Assembly (NCBI RefSeq): GCF_003172895.1
Contig: NZ_QGKL01000043.1
Coordinates: 62,001-126,000, forward strand
Source of the DNA: Leucothrix arctica
GTDB lineage: Bacteria > Pseudomonadota > Gammaproteobacteria > Thiotrichales > Thiotrichaceae
Length of the DNA stretch: 64,000 nucleotides
Direction: 5' to 3'
Shown: positions 54,194 to 62,135 of the stretch, in pieces
Position numbering within the stretch: position 1 is the stretch's first letter
Layout of the letters: each line of letters opens with the position of its first letter
Notes under the pieces: generated by a model
The model's database searches: none
What the model was told of the DNA's origin: nothing
What the model saw: only the letters and a program-made list of their open reading frames with translations
Position numbers and translations under genes: made by a program

Positions 54194-54835
54194 TCAGCTA
54201 GTTTTTTTCTCTTTTGCCAAACGCGCCACCACTTCAGCCATCGCTTGACCTAAGACTTGATGCGACTCAGCACTGAAATGAACACCATCAACATGACTTG
54301 ATTCAATCCAACTTCCAACATCAAAAAACTTACAGTTAAGTTCTTTAGCGACTTCAGCATAATGGTCTGCAAAGCCTTGTGATTTAGCAGAACCATTGAC
54401 CCGAATACCGACGCCATCTAAGCCCAATATCGTTGGTGGTGGTGCCATCAAAACAACGTTAGGAGCAGCGCCCTGTGGACCACAGTCACTTTGTTGAATA
54501 ACTTTAACCAACCGTGCAACAGACTTGGCGATTTCCGGAGCCGTCACACAGTAGCGATCTTTTAAGTCGTTTGTGCCCAACATAAGTAATACAAGGTCAA
54601 GTGGCTTTTGTGACTTCAGGCAAGGCGCTAAGTAGTTTAAACCACTCATTAAACCATCTACAGGGTCATCCCAGACGGTGGTGCGGCCATTCATTCCTTC
54701 TTCAACTAACTCAAAATCTTCGCCTAAATAATCATGCATCACACCTGTCCAGCGAGTATGACGGTCAAAGCGCTCACCATTTTCAGGCGCGTAGCCCCAA
54801 GTATTTGAATCACCAAAACACATTACACGATACAT
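54194..54835 (-). CDS. SGNH/GDSL hydrolase (arylesterase-like)
   Basis: This 213-residue hydrolase has block I CFGDSNTWGY (Ser nucleophile), Gly and Asn positions in NGRTTVWDD and MLGTNDLKDRY, and block V DGVHFSAESH (Asp/His). It has no signal peptide, so it is cytosolic. It resembles the short aryl/acyl esterases of the SGNH superfamily. The natural substrate is unknown. Confidence 0.88.
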   Translation of the reverse strand: MYRVMCFGDSNTWGYAPENGERFDRHTRWTGVMHDYLGEDFELVEEGMNGRTTVWDDPVDGLMSGLNYLAPCLKSQKPLDLVLLMLGTNDLKDRYCVTAPEIAKSVARLVKVIQQSDCGPQGAAPNVVLMAPPPTILGLDGVGIRVNGSAKSQGFADHYAEVAKELNCKFFDVGSWIESSHVDGVHFSAESHQVLGQAMAEVVARLAKEKKTS

Positions 54836-54930
54836 ATTTCACCTGTTAAATTGTTATGAATTATTTCAAAAGCGTAGCACTTAGATAACTACTATAACTC
54901 AGAATTCATAAAATAAGCCCCTGCAAAATC

Positions 54931-54965
54931 AAAAAAGGCCCGAGTGCGTAAACACTCGAGCCTTT
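54931..54965 (-). terminator. Terminator of the mechanosensitive-channel gene
   Basis: AAAGGCTCGAGTG and CACTCGGGCCTTT (minus-strand sense) pair with one mismatch, followed by T6. It lies 20 bases after the channel gene's stop. Confidence 0.88.
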
Positions 54966-54984
54966 AGCTAAACCGCGTTAACGA

Positions 54985-56142
54985 TTAGTCTTTAAATAAC
55001 TTTTTAGCCCACTTGTTTGCGATATATTTCGCAGCGTCCTGACCACCTAAACCGAAGGCAATCGCAGCAGCAATAGCAACCGCACCGATAGTGAAACCAA
55101 AGGCCATGTTAACAATATTGTCCGCAAGACCCATCGCCTTAAGACCCATTGCCAATACCAAGCCAAGAATAGCGAAGCGTGCAATACCTGCTAGACCCGC
55201 ACTCGATGACTCAGAAAGCTTGTTATAAGCGATGTTGCTAAGCGTAAAGCCAACAAGCAAGATAACGCTACCGATCAAGATACCACCACCAAACTCAAGC
55301 ACTTTCGCGAAGATTTCAGAGATAACATCGATACCCAATGTGTTTATTGCAGCAGTCGTCGCAGTCAACATAGAGAAGAACATGATCGCGCCGCCGACTA
55401 AACGAGTCGGTGTAAATGTTGGTGTAAACAAGCCTTGAACACCCAGCTTCTCAGGTAGTGCATCAACGCCCATGCTATCCAAAATATCGCTCAGCATTTG
55501 CACAACAAACTTCGTCACAAAGTAAGCAACTGCCAAGATAATACCTGCACCGATAATGTTCGGGATAGAAGCCATTAACTTGTTAATCATCTCAGAAGCA
55601 GGCCCTGAAATGGCAGGAATATTCAATACACCCAACGCAGCAACAAGGATTGGCAATAGGATTGCCGCAAAAATAAACGTGCTACCAACTTTAGCGATTT
55701 GAACGTCAGATGACCCTGTCTTTTCTACGAGTCTCTGCTCAACACTCTGCAAGCCGATACCCACAAATTCAGCAACAATCTTAGCAATGATCCAACCCGC
55801 ATAAGCGATGACACCTGCACCGATAATGTTAGGGATAACACCAAGGAACTTAGCAACCATGTCTTTTAATGGCTCAAGTACGCCCGTCAAACCAAAGTGC
55901 TGAAGTACTGCAATCAGTACAAATATCGTCATGATTGCTTTGATAAGTGAGGCAATAGGGTTCGCTAGGTTATGACGCCCAAGAAAGTCTACCTTGCCCA
56001 GCAAGCGCTTAAACAAGCCTGCCAACAGTTTCACGATTAAAAGACCAACCACTAAAATAAGCAGCCCAATTAATGCCTTGCCTAAGCCACCACTTACAGC
56101 TGGGCCCAATGCGTTGGTAATAGGTGATAAAAAATTATCCAT
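54985..56142 (-). CDS. Mechanosensitive-channel-type protein with conserved TM-helix repeats (CmpX-like)
   Basis: This 385-residue membrane protein has several copies of the conserved TM-helix repeat: IPNIIGAGVIAYAGWIIAKIVAEFVG and IPNIIGAGIILAVAYFVTKFVVQML, plus GGILIGSVILLVGFTLSNI. The end is FGFTIGAVAIAAAIAFGLGGQDAAKYI, which matches the MscS-like pore helix. It probably helps relieve osmotic or envelope stress. CCGGAG precedes the start. The OmpA-like gene is 31 bases upstream, so they may be one operon. Confidence 0.88.
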   Translation of the reverse strand: MDNFLSPITNALGPAVSGGLGKALIGLLILVVGLLIVKLLAGLFKRLLGKVDFLGRHNLANPIASLIKAIMTIFVLIAVLQHFGLTGVLEPLKDMVAKFLGVIPNIIGAGVIAYAGWIIAKIVAEFVGIGLQSVEQRLVEKTGSSDVQIAKVGSTFIFAAILLPILVAALGVLNIPAISGPASEMINKLMASIPNIIGAGIILAVAYFVTKFVVQMLSDILDSMGVDALPEKLGVQGLFTPTFTPTRLVGGAIMFFSMLTATTAAINTLGIDVISEIFAKVLEFGGGILIGSVILLVGFTLSNIAYNKLSESSSAGLAGIARFAILGLVLAMGLKAMGLADNIVNMAFGFTIGAVAIAAAIAFGLGGQDAAKYIANKWAKKLFKD

Positions 56143-56173
56143 TTTATGTCATTCTCCGGATTTAATAGTTTGC

Positions 56174-57214
56174 TTAATCATTAAGGATTAGTTCGATTCT
56201 TCGGTTGGCGTTACGCCCTTCTTCCGTGTCGTTTGGTGCTATAGGCTCAAGTGAACCGACACCCTGGACATTAATGCGACGAGCATCGATGCCAAGTTTT
56301 ACCAATGCGTTTTTCATATAACTACTGCGAGTCAGTGACAGCAGCGTATTGTTGCGTGAGTCACCGGTACCGTCCGTGTGTCCCTTAATCAGAACATGCA
56401 CTTCTGGATATCCATTCATCAACGCAGCGGTTGCTGTGATTTGGCTCTGCGAGTTTTTGGTTGGCTCAGAAGCCCCTGACTCAAAGTAAATCGCATCAAA
56501 GATAATCGGTGTATTGGTCGCTCTTACTTCAAGCGCTTGCTTTAATAAACCTTCAAAACCCTGATCCGTTACATTCACCGCAGTACCGTCAGGTAACTGA
56601 TAGCTTTGTAATCCAGCGTTATTCGTTTGCGCTGCTTGAGGTTCAGTCTGGGCTGATTGAGCTTTAGTTGATTGAGCTAGGGCTGGTTGAGGAGCAGCCG
56701 CCTGCTTAGTCGTGGAAAGTTGCTTGATCACCGCTTCCGCTTCTACGATCAACTCATCATTAGTCGCAATTAACTCATCTCTATCTGAACGAAGCGCTGT
56801 CACTTCACCTAACAACTTAGCCTTCTCTGCCGCTAACGCTGCAATGGCTTGTTGATTGGCTTCATCTGCTTTTTGTTGGTCAGTGTTTGTTGTTGCCAAC
56901 TTGACAGCGTTACCCGCTGAGTCGCCTTCTGCAACTTGAGTAGTATCTGCTTTAGTCGTGTCGTCAGATGCCTGCTTAACATCAGGCTTGTCGCTGACAT
57001 CTGCGCTAACAACACCAGCTGTGCTTAATGCGGCTGTTGCAGCGTTAGCATTGCTGCTTGAGCTAACCGCATAGATTGGCTGCCCTGTTGCATCATCCCC
57101 GACATGATTGATGAAATAGTACAGTCCACCAAAGAAAAGAATGACCAAACCTGTAATGAGATATTCGAAAAGGGAGTTTTCGTCTTCCTGTGTATCAACC
57201 ATATAACAATCCAT
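56174..57214 (-). CDS. Membrane-anchored OmpA-family protein
   Basis: This 346-residue protein has one N-terminal helix at about 17-36 (LFEYLITGLVILFFGGLYYF). An Ala/Gln/Thr-rich linker follows, with a coiled-coil stretch (QQAIAALAAEKAKLLGEVTALRSDRDELIATNDELI). An OmpA C-terminal domain occupies about 235-346 (IYFESGASEPTKNSQSQI, VLIKGHTDGTGDSRNNTLLS, EGRNANRRIELI). It would link the inner membrane to peptidoglycan. It is divergent from the ECF sigma factor gene, with a perfect palindrome between. Confidence 0.88.
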   Translation of the reverse strand: MDCYMVDTQEDENSLFEYLITGLVILFFGGLYYFINHVGDDATGQPIYAVSSSSNANAATAALSTAGVVSADVSDKPDVKQASDDTTKADTTQVAEGDSAGNAVKLATTNTDQQKADEANQQAIAALAAEKAKLLGEVTALRSDRDELIATNDELIVEAEAVIKQLSTTKQAAAPQPALAQSTKAQSAQTEPQAAQTNNAGLQSYQLPDGTAVNVTDQGFEGLLKQALEVRATNTPIIFDAIYFESGASEPTKNSQSQITATAALMNGYPEVHVLIKGHTDGTGDSRNNTLLSLTRSSYMKNALVKLGIDARRINVQGVGSLEPIAPNDTEEGRNANRRIELILND

Positions 57215-57289
57215 TGTTGTTGAACTTTACCCGCTCCTCTCATATAGAAAATAAAGACTTAGAGCGGAAAGATGCCACAATACTTATAT

Positions 57290-57303
57290 AGGTTACGTAA
57301 CCT
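57290..57303. promoter_or_regulatory. 14-bp perfect palindrome AGGTTACGTAACCT
   Basis: It lies in the divergent region between the OmpA-like gene (start 57214, minus) and the sigma-factor gene (start 57455, plus). It is the right size for a dimeric regulator's operator and could control either direction. Confidence 0.45.
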
Positions 57304-57454
57304 CAGAATTTTATAGGTTCATTTATTGTTCATGTTTCTGGCCTGATTTTTATGTTTAACACAGGTCTCATTCAAAAGTAACTTGGAATATCAGCGAATT
57401 TGTTGCCATACTTCACCTTACCTACCCTACAAAGCCGATAGGAATAAACGCTTC

Positions 57455-57979
57455 ATGCCCAGCCAGTCCGAACAAGAAGTCAGAAAAGGCCTACCTGCGC
57501 TACTGCCGCGCATGTGGCGATACTCCTTAGTACTCTCTAAAAAGCGTGACATTGCTGACGACCTTACCCAATCCGGTGCTGAGCGAGCGTTGAATAAAGC
57601 TTCACAATATCAATCAGGTACACGCCTCGACGCGTGGACCTTTAGCATTATCTCATCCATTTGGAAAAACCAACTTCGCTCTGACAGCGTACGACGTGGT
57701 CAAGGCGTACAATCGGTTGATGAGGTCGAGCTGGAAGCTGTGGGTAGTGATTCAGAAACGAATATTTTTGGCGTTCAAGTTTTAAACTTAGTAATGAAGT
57801 TGCCATCAGAGCAAAAAGACGTGGTGTTTTTAGTGTACGTAGAAGGTTATTCCTATAAAGAAGCGGCAAGCGTCTTAGATATTCCCATTGGCACCGTCAT
57901 GAGTCGGCTAGCCGCTGGGCGAAAAAAGATAAATGAAGCCGTAAACGCCACCTCGACGACTAAACAGGGAGGTCTATAA
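57455..57979 (+). CDS. ECF-type RNA polymerase sigma factor
   Basis: I chose the ATG at 57455 (MPSQSEQEVRKGL), since AGGAATAAACG lies upstream and the protein then has the normal ECF length of 174 residues; the frame is open back to 57383. Region 2 contains RMWRYSLVLSKKRDIADDLTQSGAERAL and LDAWTFSIISSIWKNQLRSD. Region 4 contains LPSEQKDVVFLVYVEGYSYKEAASVLDIPIGTVMSRLAAGR. The stop abuts the anti-sigma gene start. It probably controls the secreted proteins that follow. Confidence 0.9.
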   Translation: MPSQSEQEVRKGLPALLPRMWRYSLVLSKKRDIADDLTQSGAERALNKASQYQSGTRLDAWTFSIISSIWKNQLRSDSVRRGQGVQSVDEVELEAVGSDSETNIFGVQVLNLVMKLPSEQKDVVFLVYVEGYSYKEAASVLDIPIGTVMSRLAAGRKKINEAVNATSTTKQGGL

Positions 57980-58744
57980 ATGACTACCTTCACTGATGAA
58001 CAACTCACCGCATTTTTAGATGGTGAATTACCTGAAGCAAAAATGGTACAGATTGCCGAGGCGCTTGAGACTGACGAGTCACTCGTAGAACGTTTAAGCG
58101 GCTTGGAAGTAGACTTTGCGCCGATCAAACAAGCCTTTGATCAACTGCTACAGGAAGCGCCAACTGAGTCGTTAAATGCCAATATCCCAGCGGTTGAAGT
58201 TGAGAGCATGCCTACTAAAGCAGCTTCGAACGACAATAGCTGGATGAGCTACGCGGTTTCTGCCTGCTTTGCGCTAGCGATTGGTGTCGGTGTTGGGCGT
58301 GCTATGTTCCAAACACCGCCTGAACCAGTAGGATGGAAAGGCGAAGTTGCGCGATATCAAAAGCTGTACAGCAAAGACACCCTAGCTACTTTCACCGTGA
58401 CCGCTGATGCCGCAGAAAAGAGTATTTCTCAAGTCTCTACTAAGCTAGGACTGGCTGTACCAACGCAACAGTTCTTGCCGGATGGCTTAACGTTTAAACG
58501 CGCCCAAACCTTGGTATTTAACCAAAAGCCATTGGCGCAGTTTATGTATCAGGGTGAAGACGGTACGCCGATTGCCATTTGTGTGTTGAAAAATGGTAAA
58601 CCAGATCAGGCAATTTCCCTAGCAAATATAAAAGGGCTAAATGCGGCTAGCTGGAATCATGGCGGATTTGCTTATATTGCAATTGGAGATACACAGCCTG
58701 AAGTCATTGAAAGTATTGCAAAAAACTTCCTAACGACGATTTAA
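57980..58744 (+). CDS. Membrane anti-sigma factor
   Basis: This 254-residue protein has a cytoplasmic N-terminus (MTTFTDEQLTAFLDGELPEAKMVQIAEALETD) typical of anti-sigma domains without the zinc Cys/His motif. One transmembrane helix lies at about 88-106 (WMSYAVSACFALAIGVGVGRAMF), followed by a periplasmic domain of about 145 residues. The gene begins right after the sigma gene stop, so the pair is translationally coupled. It should hold the sigma factor inactive until an envelope signal arrives. Confidence 0.85.
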   Translation: MTTFTDEQLTAFLDGELPEAKMVQIAEALETDESLVERLSGLEVDFAPIKQAFDQLLQEAPTESLNANIPAVEVESMPTKAASNDNSWMSYAVSACFALAIGVGVGRAMFQTPPEPVGWKGEVARYQKLYSKDTLATFTVTADAAEKSISQVSTKLGLAVPTQQFLPDGLTFKRAQTLVFNQKPLAQFMYQGEDGTPIAICVLKNGKPDQAISLANIKGLNAASWNHGGFAYIAIGDTQPEVIESIAKNFLTTI

Positions 58745-58868
58745 AATAAAACTTTTTTAAAAAAAATAACAATTCGATCGAATAAAAACGGAGCTGAGGG
58801 GTTTACAGAGCATAACCGAGTGAAAACACGGTGTTGTGAACCTCTTTCAACCGATAAGGATCGAAACA
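58745..58868 (+). promoter_or_regulatory. Region upstream of the first secreted repeat protein
   Basis: 124 bases with an A-rich start and AAGGATCGAAACA as ribosome site. It may hold a promoter for the ECF sigma factor encoded upstream, but I cannot name -35 and -10 boxes with confidence. Confidence 0.3.
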
Positions 58869-59318
58869 ATGAATACAGTCATCAAATTGTCTGCAATAAG
58901 TTTAATCGCACTATCTAGTATCGCGCGTGCCGCTTATGACACACCATCAGCAGCGACAAGCATGAGCCACGCTTGGAAAGCAGCAGACTCATCTAAAGGT
59001 AAAATCTTTACCGACCCGTCTGGAAAATCACTTTATACCTTTAAGAAAGACACCTCAGGCGTGTCTAACTGCGATGGCGCTTGTGCTACGGCATGGCCTC
59101 CATTCGCTGCAAAGGCGGGTGCGAGCACAAAAGGAGCTTGGACAATCGTTTCACGCAAAGACGGCTCACAGCAATGGGCACTCAACGGTATGCCTTTGTA
59201 CTACTTTGCGGCTGATAAAGCGGCCGGTGATGTAAGAGGAGATGGTATTGGCGGTATTTGGGATCTTGCCCGACCAGCCAAAGCAAGCATGCAAACACCA
59301 TCAACTAGTACTTACTAA
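58869..59318 (+). CDS. Secreted Lipoprotein_15 (COG4315) protein
   Basis: I chose the ATG at 58869 because AAGGA lies 8 bases upstream and a signal peptide follows (MNTVIKLSAISLIALSSIARA). The 149-residue product has two secreted-repeat motifs: GKIFTDPSGKSLYTFKKDTSGVSNCDGACATAWPPF and SQQWALNGMPLYYFAADKAAGDVRGDGIGGIWDLARP. These match the PF03640 family. Two Cys in NCDGACA probably form a disulfide. Its function is unknown. It follows a sigma/anti-sigma pair, as this family often does. Confidence 0.85.
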   Translation: MNTVIKLSAISLIALSSIARAAYDTPSAATSMSHAWKAADSSKGKIFTDPSGKSLYTFKKDTSGVSNCDGACATAWPPFAAKAGASTKGAWTIVSRKDGSQQWALNGMPLYYFAADKAAGDVRGDGIGGIWDLARPAKASMQTPSTSTY

Positions 59319-59330
59319 GAGGACATGACC

Positions 59331-59711
59331 ATGAAAAAAGTTAATCAAATTATCGCAGGCGTTTTGTTATCCGTAAGTTTTTGTTCAGTGGCACTAGCAA
59401 CTGCTTGGAGTGTTGCAGACACCGGAGCAGGTAGAGTATTTGCAGGTGAAAAAGGCTTATCGCTATACACCTTTCGTAAAGACACACCGAACCTATCTAA
59501 CTGTTATGACGACTGTGCAACGGCTTGGCCACCGTTTTTAGCCAAAGCTGACGCTAAGGCAACAGGCGCATGGACGTTAGTAAAACGTAACGATGGCAGC
59601 ATGCAATGGGCGCTTAAAGGTATGCCTTTGTACTACTGGGTGGGCGATAGTGCACAGGGTGATACTACGGGTAATGGTGTTGGTGGGGTTTGGGATCTAG
59701 CACGTCCATAA
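59331..59711 (+). CDS. Second secreted Lipoprotein_15 (COG4315) protein
   Basis: The ATG at 59331 gives spacing of 8 from GAGGA; the ATG at 59325 is too close. This 126-residue paralogue of the preceding gene has a signal peptide (MKKVNQIIAGVLLSVSFCSVALA), KGLSLYTFRKDTPNLSNCYDDCATAWPPF and MQWALKGMPLYYWVGDSAQGDTTGNGVGGVWDLARP. It starts 12 bases after the first copy, so they are co-transcribed. It probably arose by tandem duplication. Confidence 0.85.
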   Translation: MKKVNQIIAGVLLSVSFCSVALATAWSVADTGAGRVFAGEKGLSLYTFRKDTPNLSNCYDDCATAWPPFLAKADAKATGAWTLVKRNDGSMQWALKGMPLYYWVGDSAQGDTTGNGVGGVWDLARP

Positions 59712-59723
59712 TCAACAAAAAAA

Positions 59724-59753
59724 GAAAGCGTATTGGGTGTTCTCAATACGCTT
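59724..59753. terminator. Hairpin between convergent genes
   Basis: AAGCGTATTG and CAATACGCTT form a ten-pair stem with an eight-base loop. The better T run is on the minus strand (TTTCTTTTTTTG), while the plus-strand tail is CTCATT. It may serve both directions. Confidence 0.7.
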
Positions 59754-59849
59754 CTCATTAGAGTGTAACTATCCAGCTATATTGTACGGAGCGCCCTCCC
59801 CATGTTCTCGTTTCCTTCGTTTTCCTCGCTGACTGCGGTATTTGCTCGG

Positions 59850-60002
59850 TCTTCGCGGTTTTCAAACAAACCGACATATCTTCACCCGCAGGTACCTGCG
59901 CAGTCTTTGCGGCCTTCAAACAAACCAATATCTCTTCACCCGCATGTACCTGAGCGATCTTCACGGTCTTCAAAAAAACCAACATCTCTTTACCCGCATA
60001 TA
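59850..60002. repeat. Three imperfect 54-bp tandem repeats
   Basis: The unit contains TTCAAACAAACC, a short AT-rich core, TCTTCACCCGCA, GGTACCTG and GATCTTC; it recurs at 54-base spacing, with the last copy partial. On the minus strand it would read as 18-residue repeats of the type LVCLKxAKxAQVxAGE in a 75-residue frame (59758-59985). No ribosome site or family match supports that frame. The 357-base gap 59712-60068 otherwise holds only the hairpin at 59724. Confidence 0.65.
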
Positions 60003-60068
60003 TAGCTCGGTAATAAAAGGTGAGAACTAAGGACTATTATTCACTTCAATATCGTAAGAATAAAACCT

Positions 60069-61247
60069 CTAAAGCCGAGCCAGATATTCCCTAACCTCTT
60101 TCTCACTCATTGCATCAAGTTGCTTTTGTTTAAATGCTTCGCGCTTTTTGCGCCTCGGATCCATGTATCCAGCACCAATCACTTGTTCACCCTCGTTACA
60201 CATAACATAACGGGAAATGCGTTGTGCATGTGGCGACAGTTTTTTCCATTGTTCATAAGGCATGCAACGCATGATGCCTTCACTGTGAAACCACGGCGCA
60301 TAGTACTCAACATTCGGCATTGCACGAACCTCGCGTGACAAGTTCGGTGTACCTCCATGCCAAGCACGAATATCACGGATAATAGCCGTCCCTGCGGGAA
60401 CTGGACAAAGAGTTGAGAGTTTCATCCACTCTGGCTCATCAACCAAGTTTGGTATCGGCGCTCGTGAACGCTGCGTTCCCGGGATTTGACGTATGGGTCC
60501 ATTTTCAAAGGTCAGGTCTGTCATCGGAAAATTGATGGTAAGAACAGGCACCGGTACATCTCTCATGGTAACGGCATTTGTCGGATCAGGCAGTTCAGAC
60601 CACATATTGTCCGAGTGCAACCCCTGATACTCAATCGCACCGGGCATAGCAACGTCACCGCCAGCACCACCAACTACGTAGTTGTCAGAACCGAAAATAG
60701 CTTTAAGAATGGGCGTCATAGTTGGCAAGTCGATTAGCTCGCACCATTCATCAACGTGCAGCATGTGTCGTGACGCCGAGCCTCCGCCAAATGAATATCG
60801 ATGCGGTAGCCCACCTGCTCCACCACCTGCAGAGCAGTCAGGGTCATCGGCCATTAATTGCATGATTGCCGTATCTGATGCTTTTCGCATCCGTTCCAGC
60901 AGGTCGTCTGACAATGCGTCCTTAACTGCGACAAAACCATCACGGTGTAATAGTGCTGCGGCGCGCTCTGGGTCGTCTGGTGACACTAATTCCAGACCTT
61001 TAATGCCATTATTTTCTCGCAGATGTTCACGCAACGCTGAGACATCAGGATCATCGTATTTACGCGTCCAAGTTGCACAGGCGGGATCACCAGATACTAG
61101 GTTCAAATGTTCGGGCGTGGTCTCGATGTCAATTGAAGCGACTGAAGATAAACCATCGGGGTTGTCATTGTATTCGACGGTACGTGGTCGATTTACAAAA
61201 CCATTGGGCGGCACAGCTTGATGCCAGCCTGCATTCTTTAATGACAT
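60069..61247 (-). CDS. Phytanoyl-CoA dioxygenase (PhyH) family protein
   Basis: This 392-residue Fe(II)/2-oxoglutarate-dependent oxygenase has GFVAVKDALSDDLLERM, GAIEYQGLHSDN (His-x-Asp of the metal triad), FPMTDLTFENGPIRQIPGT and IIRDIRAWHGGTPNLSREVRAMPNVEY (distal His and the Arg that binds 2-oxoglutarate). The C-terminus is basic (RRKKREAFKQKQLD). Substrate is unknown; relatives act on small metabolites. It is a single gene with TAGACG-type weak upstream sequence and AAGGAGGCG as ribosome site. Confidence 0.87.
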   Translation of the reverse strand: MSLKNAGWHQAVPPNGFVNRPRTVEYNDNPDGLSSVASIDIETTPEHLNLVSGDPACATWTRKYDDPDVSALREHLRENNGIKGLELVSPDDPERAAALLHRDGFVAVKDALSDDLLERMRKASDTAIMQLMADDPDCSAGGGAGGLPHRYSFGGGSASRHMLHVDEWCELIDLPTMTPILKAIFGSDNYVVGGAGGDVAMPGAIEYQGLHSDNMWSELPDPTNAVTMRDVPVPVLTINFPMTDLTFENGPIRQIPGTQRSRAPIPNLVDEPEWMKLSTLCPVPAGTAIIRDIRAWHGGTPNLSREVRAMPNVEYYAPWFHSEGIMRCMPYEQWKKLSPHAQRISRYVMCNEGEQVIGAGYMDPRRKKREAFKQKQLDAMSEKEVREYLARL

Positions 61248-61348
61248 AGACGCCTCCTTGTAAGATGATCCTGAAACTATTTCTACACCACTTTAAAGCC
61301 AGACTCAACCTCTTTAAATAGAGCGATTCCAGCTTCGAAAAATAGCGA

Positions 61349-61741
61349 CTATTTCTGGTCTTGAATCAACTCATGAAAGTAATAACAAAGACTATCTGGT
61401 GCTATGACAAAAAAGGCCTTATAGCTTTGACCACCACGTTCATCATTCTGCAAGTCACCCGTATTCACACCATTTGACTCAAGCATTACTTTTGCCTGAT
61501 GAATATCTAACACTAAGATTGCCGCACCGTCTTGAGCCGCATCACCACCATTAACTGCAAAACCAAGTCTTATGCCACCTCTTTCCAAAATCACCGAAGG
61601 TTGGGCGCCTGTATGACGCTGCACTTCGAACATACCAAATGCATTCGAGTACCAAGAAACTGCATGTTCTACACTCTTAATCGGTAAGGTTAATAAATCG
61701 TTTTGGTACGGATACGCTGCTAAAAATAGAGGCTCTTCCAT
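61349..61741 (-). CDS. VOC/glyoxalase-like protein
   Basis: This 130-residue protein of the vicinal-oxygen-chelate fold contains VEHAVSWYSNAFGMFEVQRHTG, SVILERGGIRLGFAVNGGD, AILVLDIHQAKVMLESNGVNTGD and DSLCYYFHELI. It resembles the glyoxalase/bleomycin-resistance superfamily. The metal-binding positions are not clearly conserved, so enzyme activity is uncertain. It is a single gene 101 bases upstream of the PhyH-family gene on the same strand. Confidence 0.75.
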   Translation of the reverse strand: MEEPLFLAAYPYQNDLLTLPIKSVEHAVSWYSNAFGMFEVQRHTGAQPSVILERGGIRLGFAVNGGDAAQDGAAILVLDIHQAKVMLESNGVNTGDLQNDERGGQSYKAFFVIAPDSLCYYFHELIQDQK

Positions 61742-61910
61742 CGTCAGTCTCTCGCTATAGTATTGTTAGATTCTAGAGGAAATAATGGAATAGGATGAAA
61801 GTTATTTGAGTGAGGCAGGGTGAGAGGCGTAGTACATCAGCAACTCGCAATATGAATCTGATTTTTTTTAAAAACTGATATCATGTCGAAAATCACACAT
61901 GGAATAAGCA
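61742..61910. other. Intergenic region
   Basis: 169 bases between divergent genes with no recognisable feature except an AT-rich tract (TTTTTTTTAAAAA) that could form part of a promoter for the small gene at 61911. Confidence 0.3.
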
Positions 61911-62078
61911 ATGAACCGTCGTAAGAAAAGTATTCAGATAGTAAAGTCGCGCATCAACAAGGCGAAAGCCAAATTATCGACAAAGAAGAAGCCTAAATAT
62001 ATTAGCAAAGCAGATCGGGCGAAATTAGCGGAAGAGGAAGAGGAAGAGGAAGAGGAAAATCAAGATACAAGCACGTAA
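61911..62078 (+). CDS. Small basic protein, DUF2986 type
   Basis: This 55-residue protein starts MNRRKKSIQIVKSRINKAKAK and continues KPKYISKADRAKLAEEEEEEEEE, ending NQDTST. The N-terminal MNRRKK and the YISKADRAKL block match the small gammaproteobacterial DUF2986 family. It is strongly bipolar, with a Lys/Arg-rich first half and a Glu9 run. GGAATAAGCA precedes the ATG. Function is unknown; nucleic-acid binding is a guess from charge. Confidence 0.75.
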   Translation: MNRRKKSIQIVKSRINKAKAKLSTKKKPKYISKADRAKLAEEEEEEEEENQDTST

Positions 62079-62135
62079 GCTATTGAGTTAACTAAAGCCA
62101 GCCAAAATATGAATGTTATATCTTTAAATTCTGGA

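Noticed and set aside
59758-59985. Minus-strand 75-residue repeat protein as a confirmed gene
   Set aside because: The repeat period is compatible with coding, but there is no convincing start signal or known family, so it is listed only as a DNA repeat.
60682-61221. Plus-strand frame of 179 residues
   Set aside because: It is antisense to the PhyH-family gene, which holds the metal and 2-oxoglutarate motifs.
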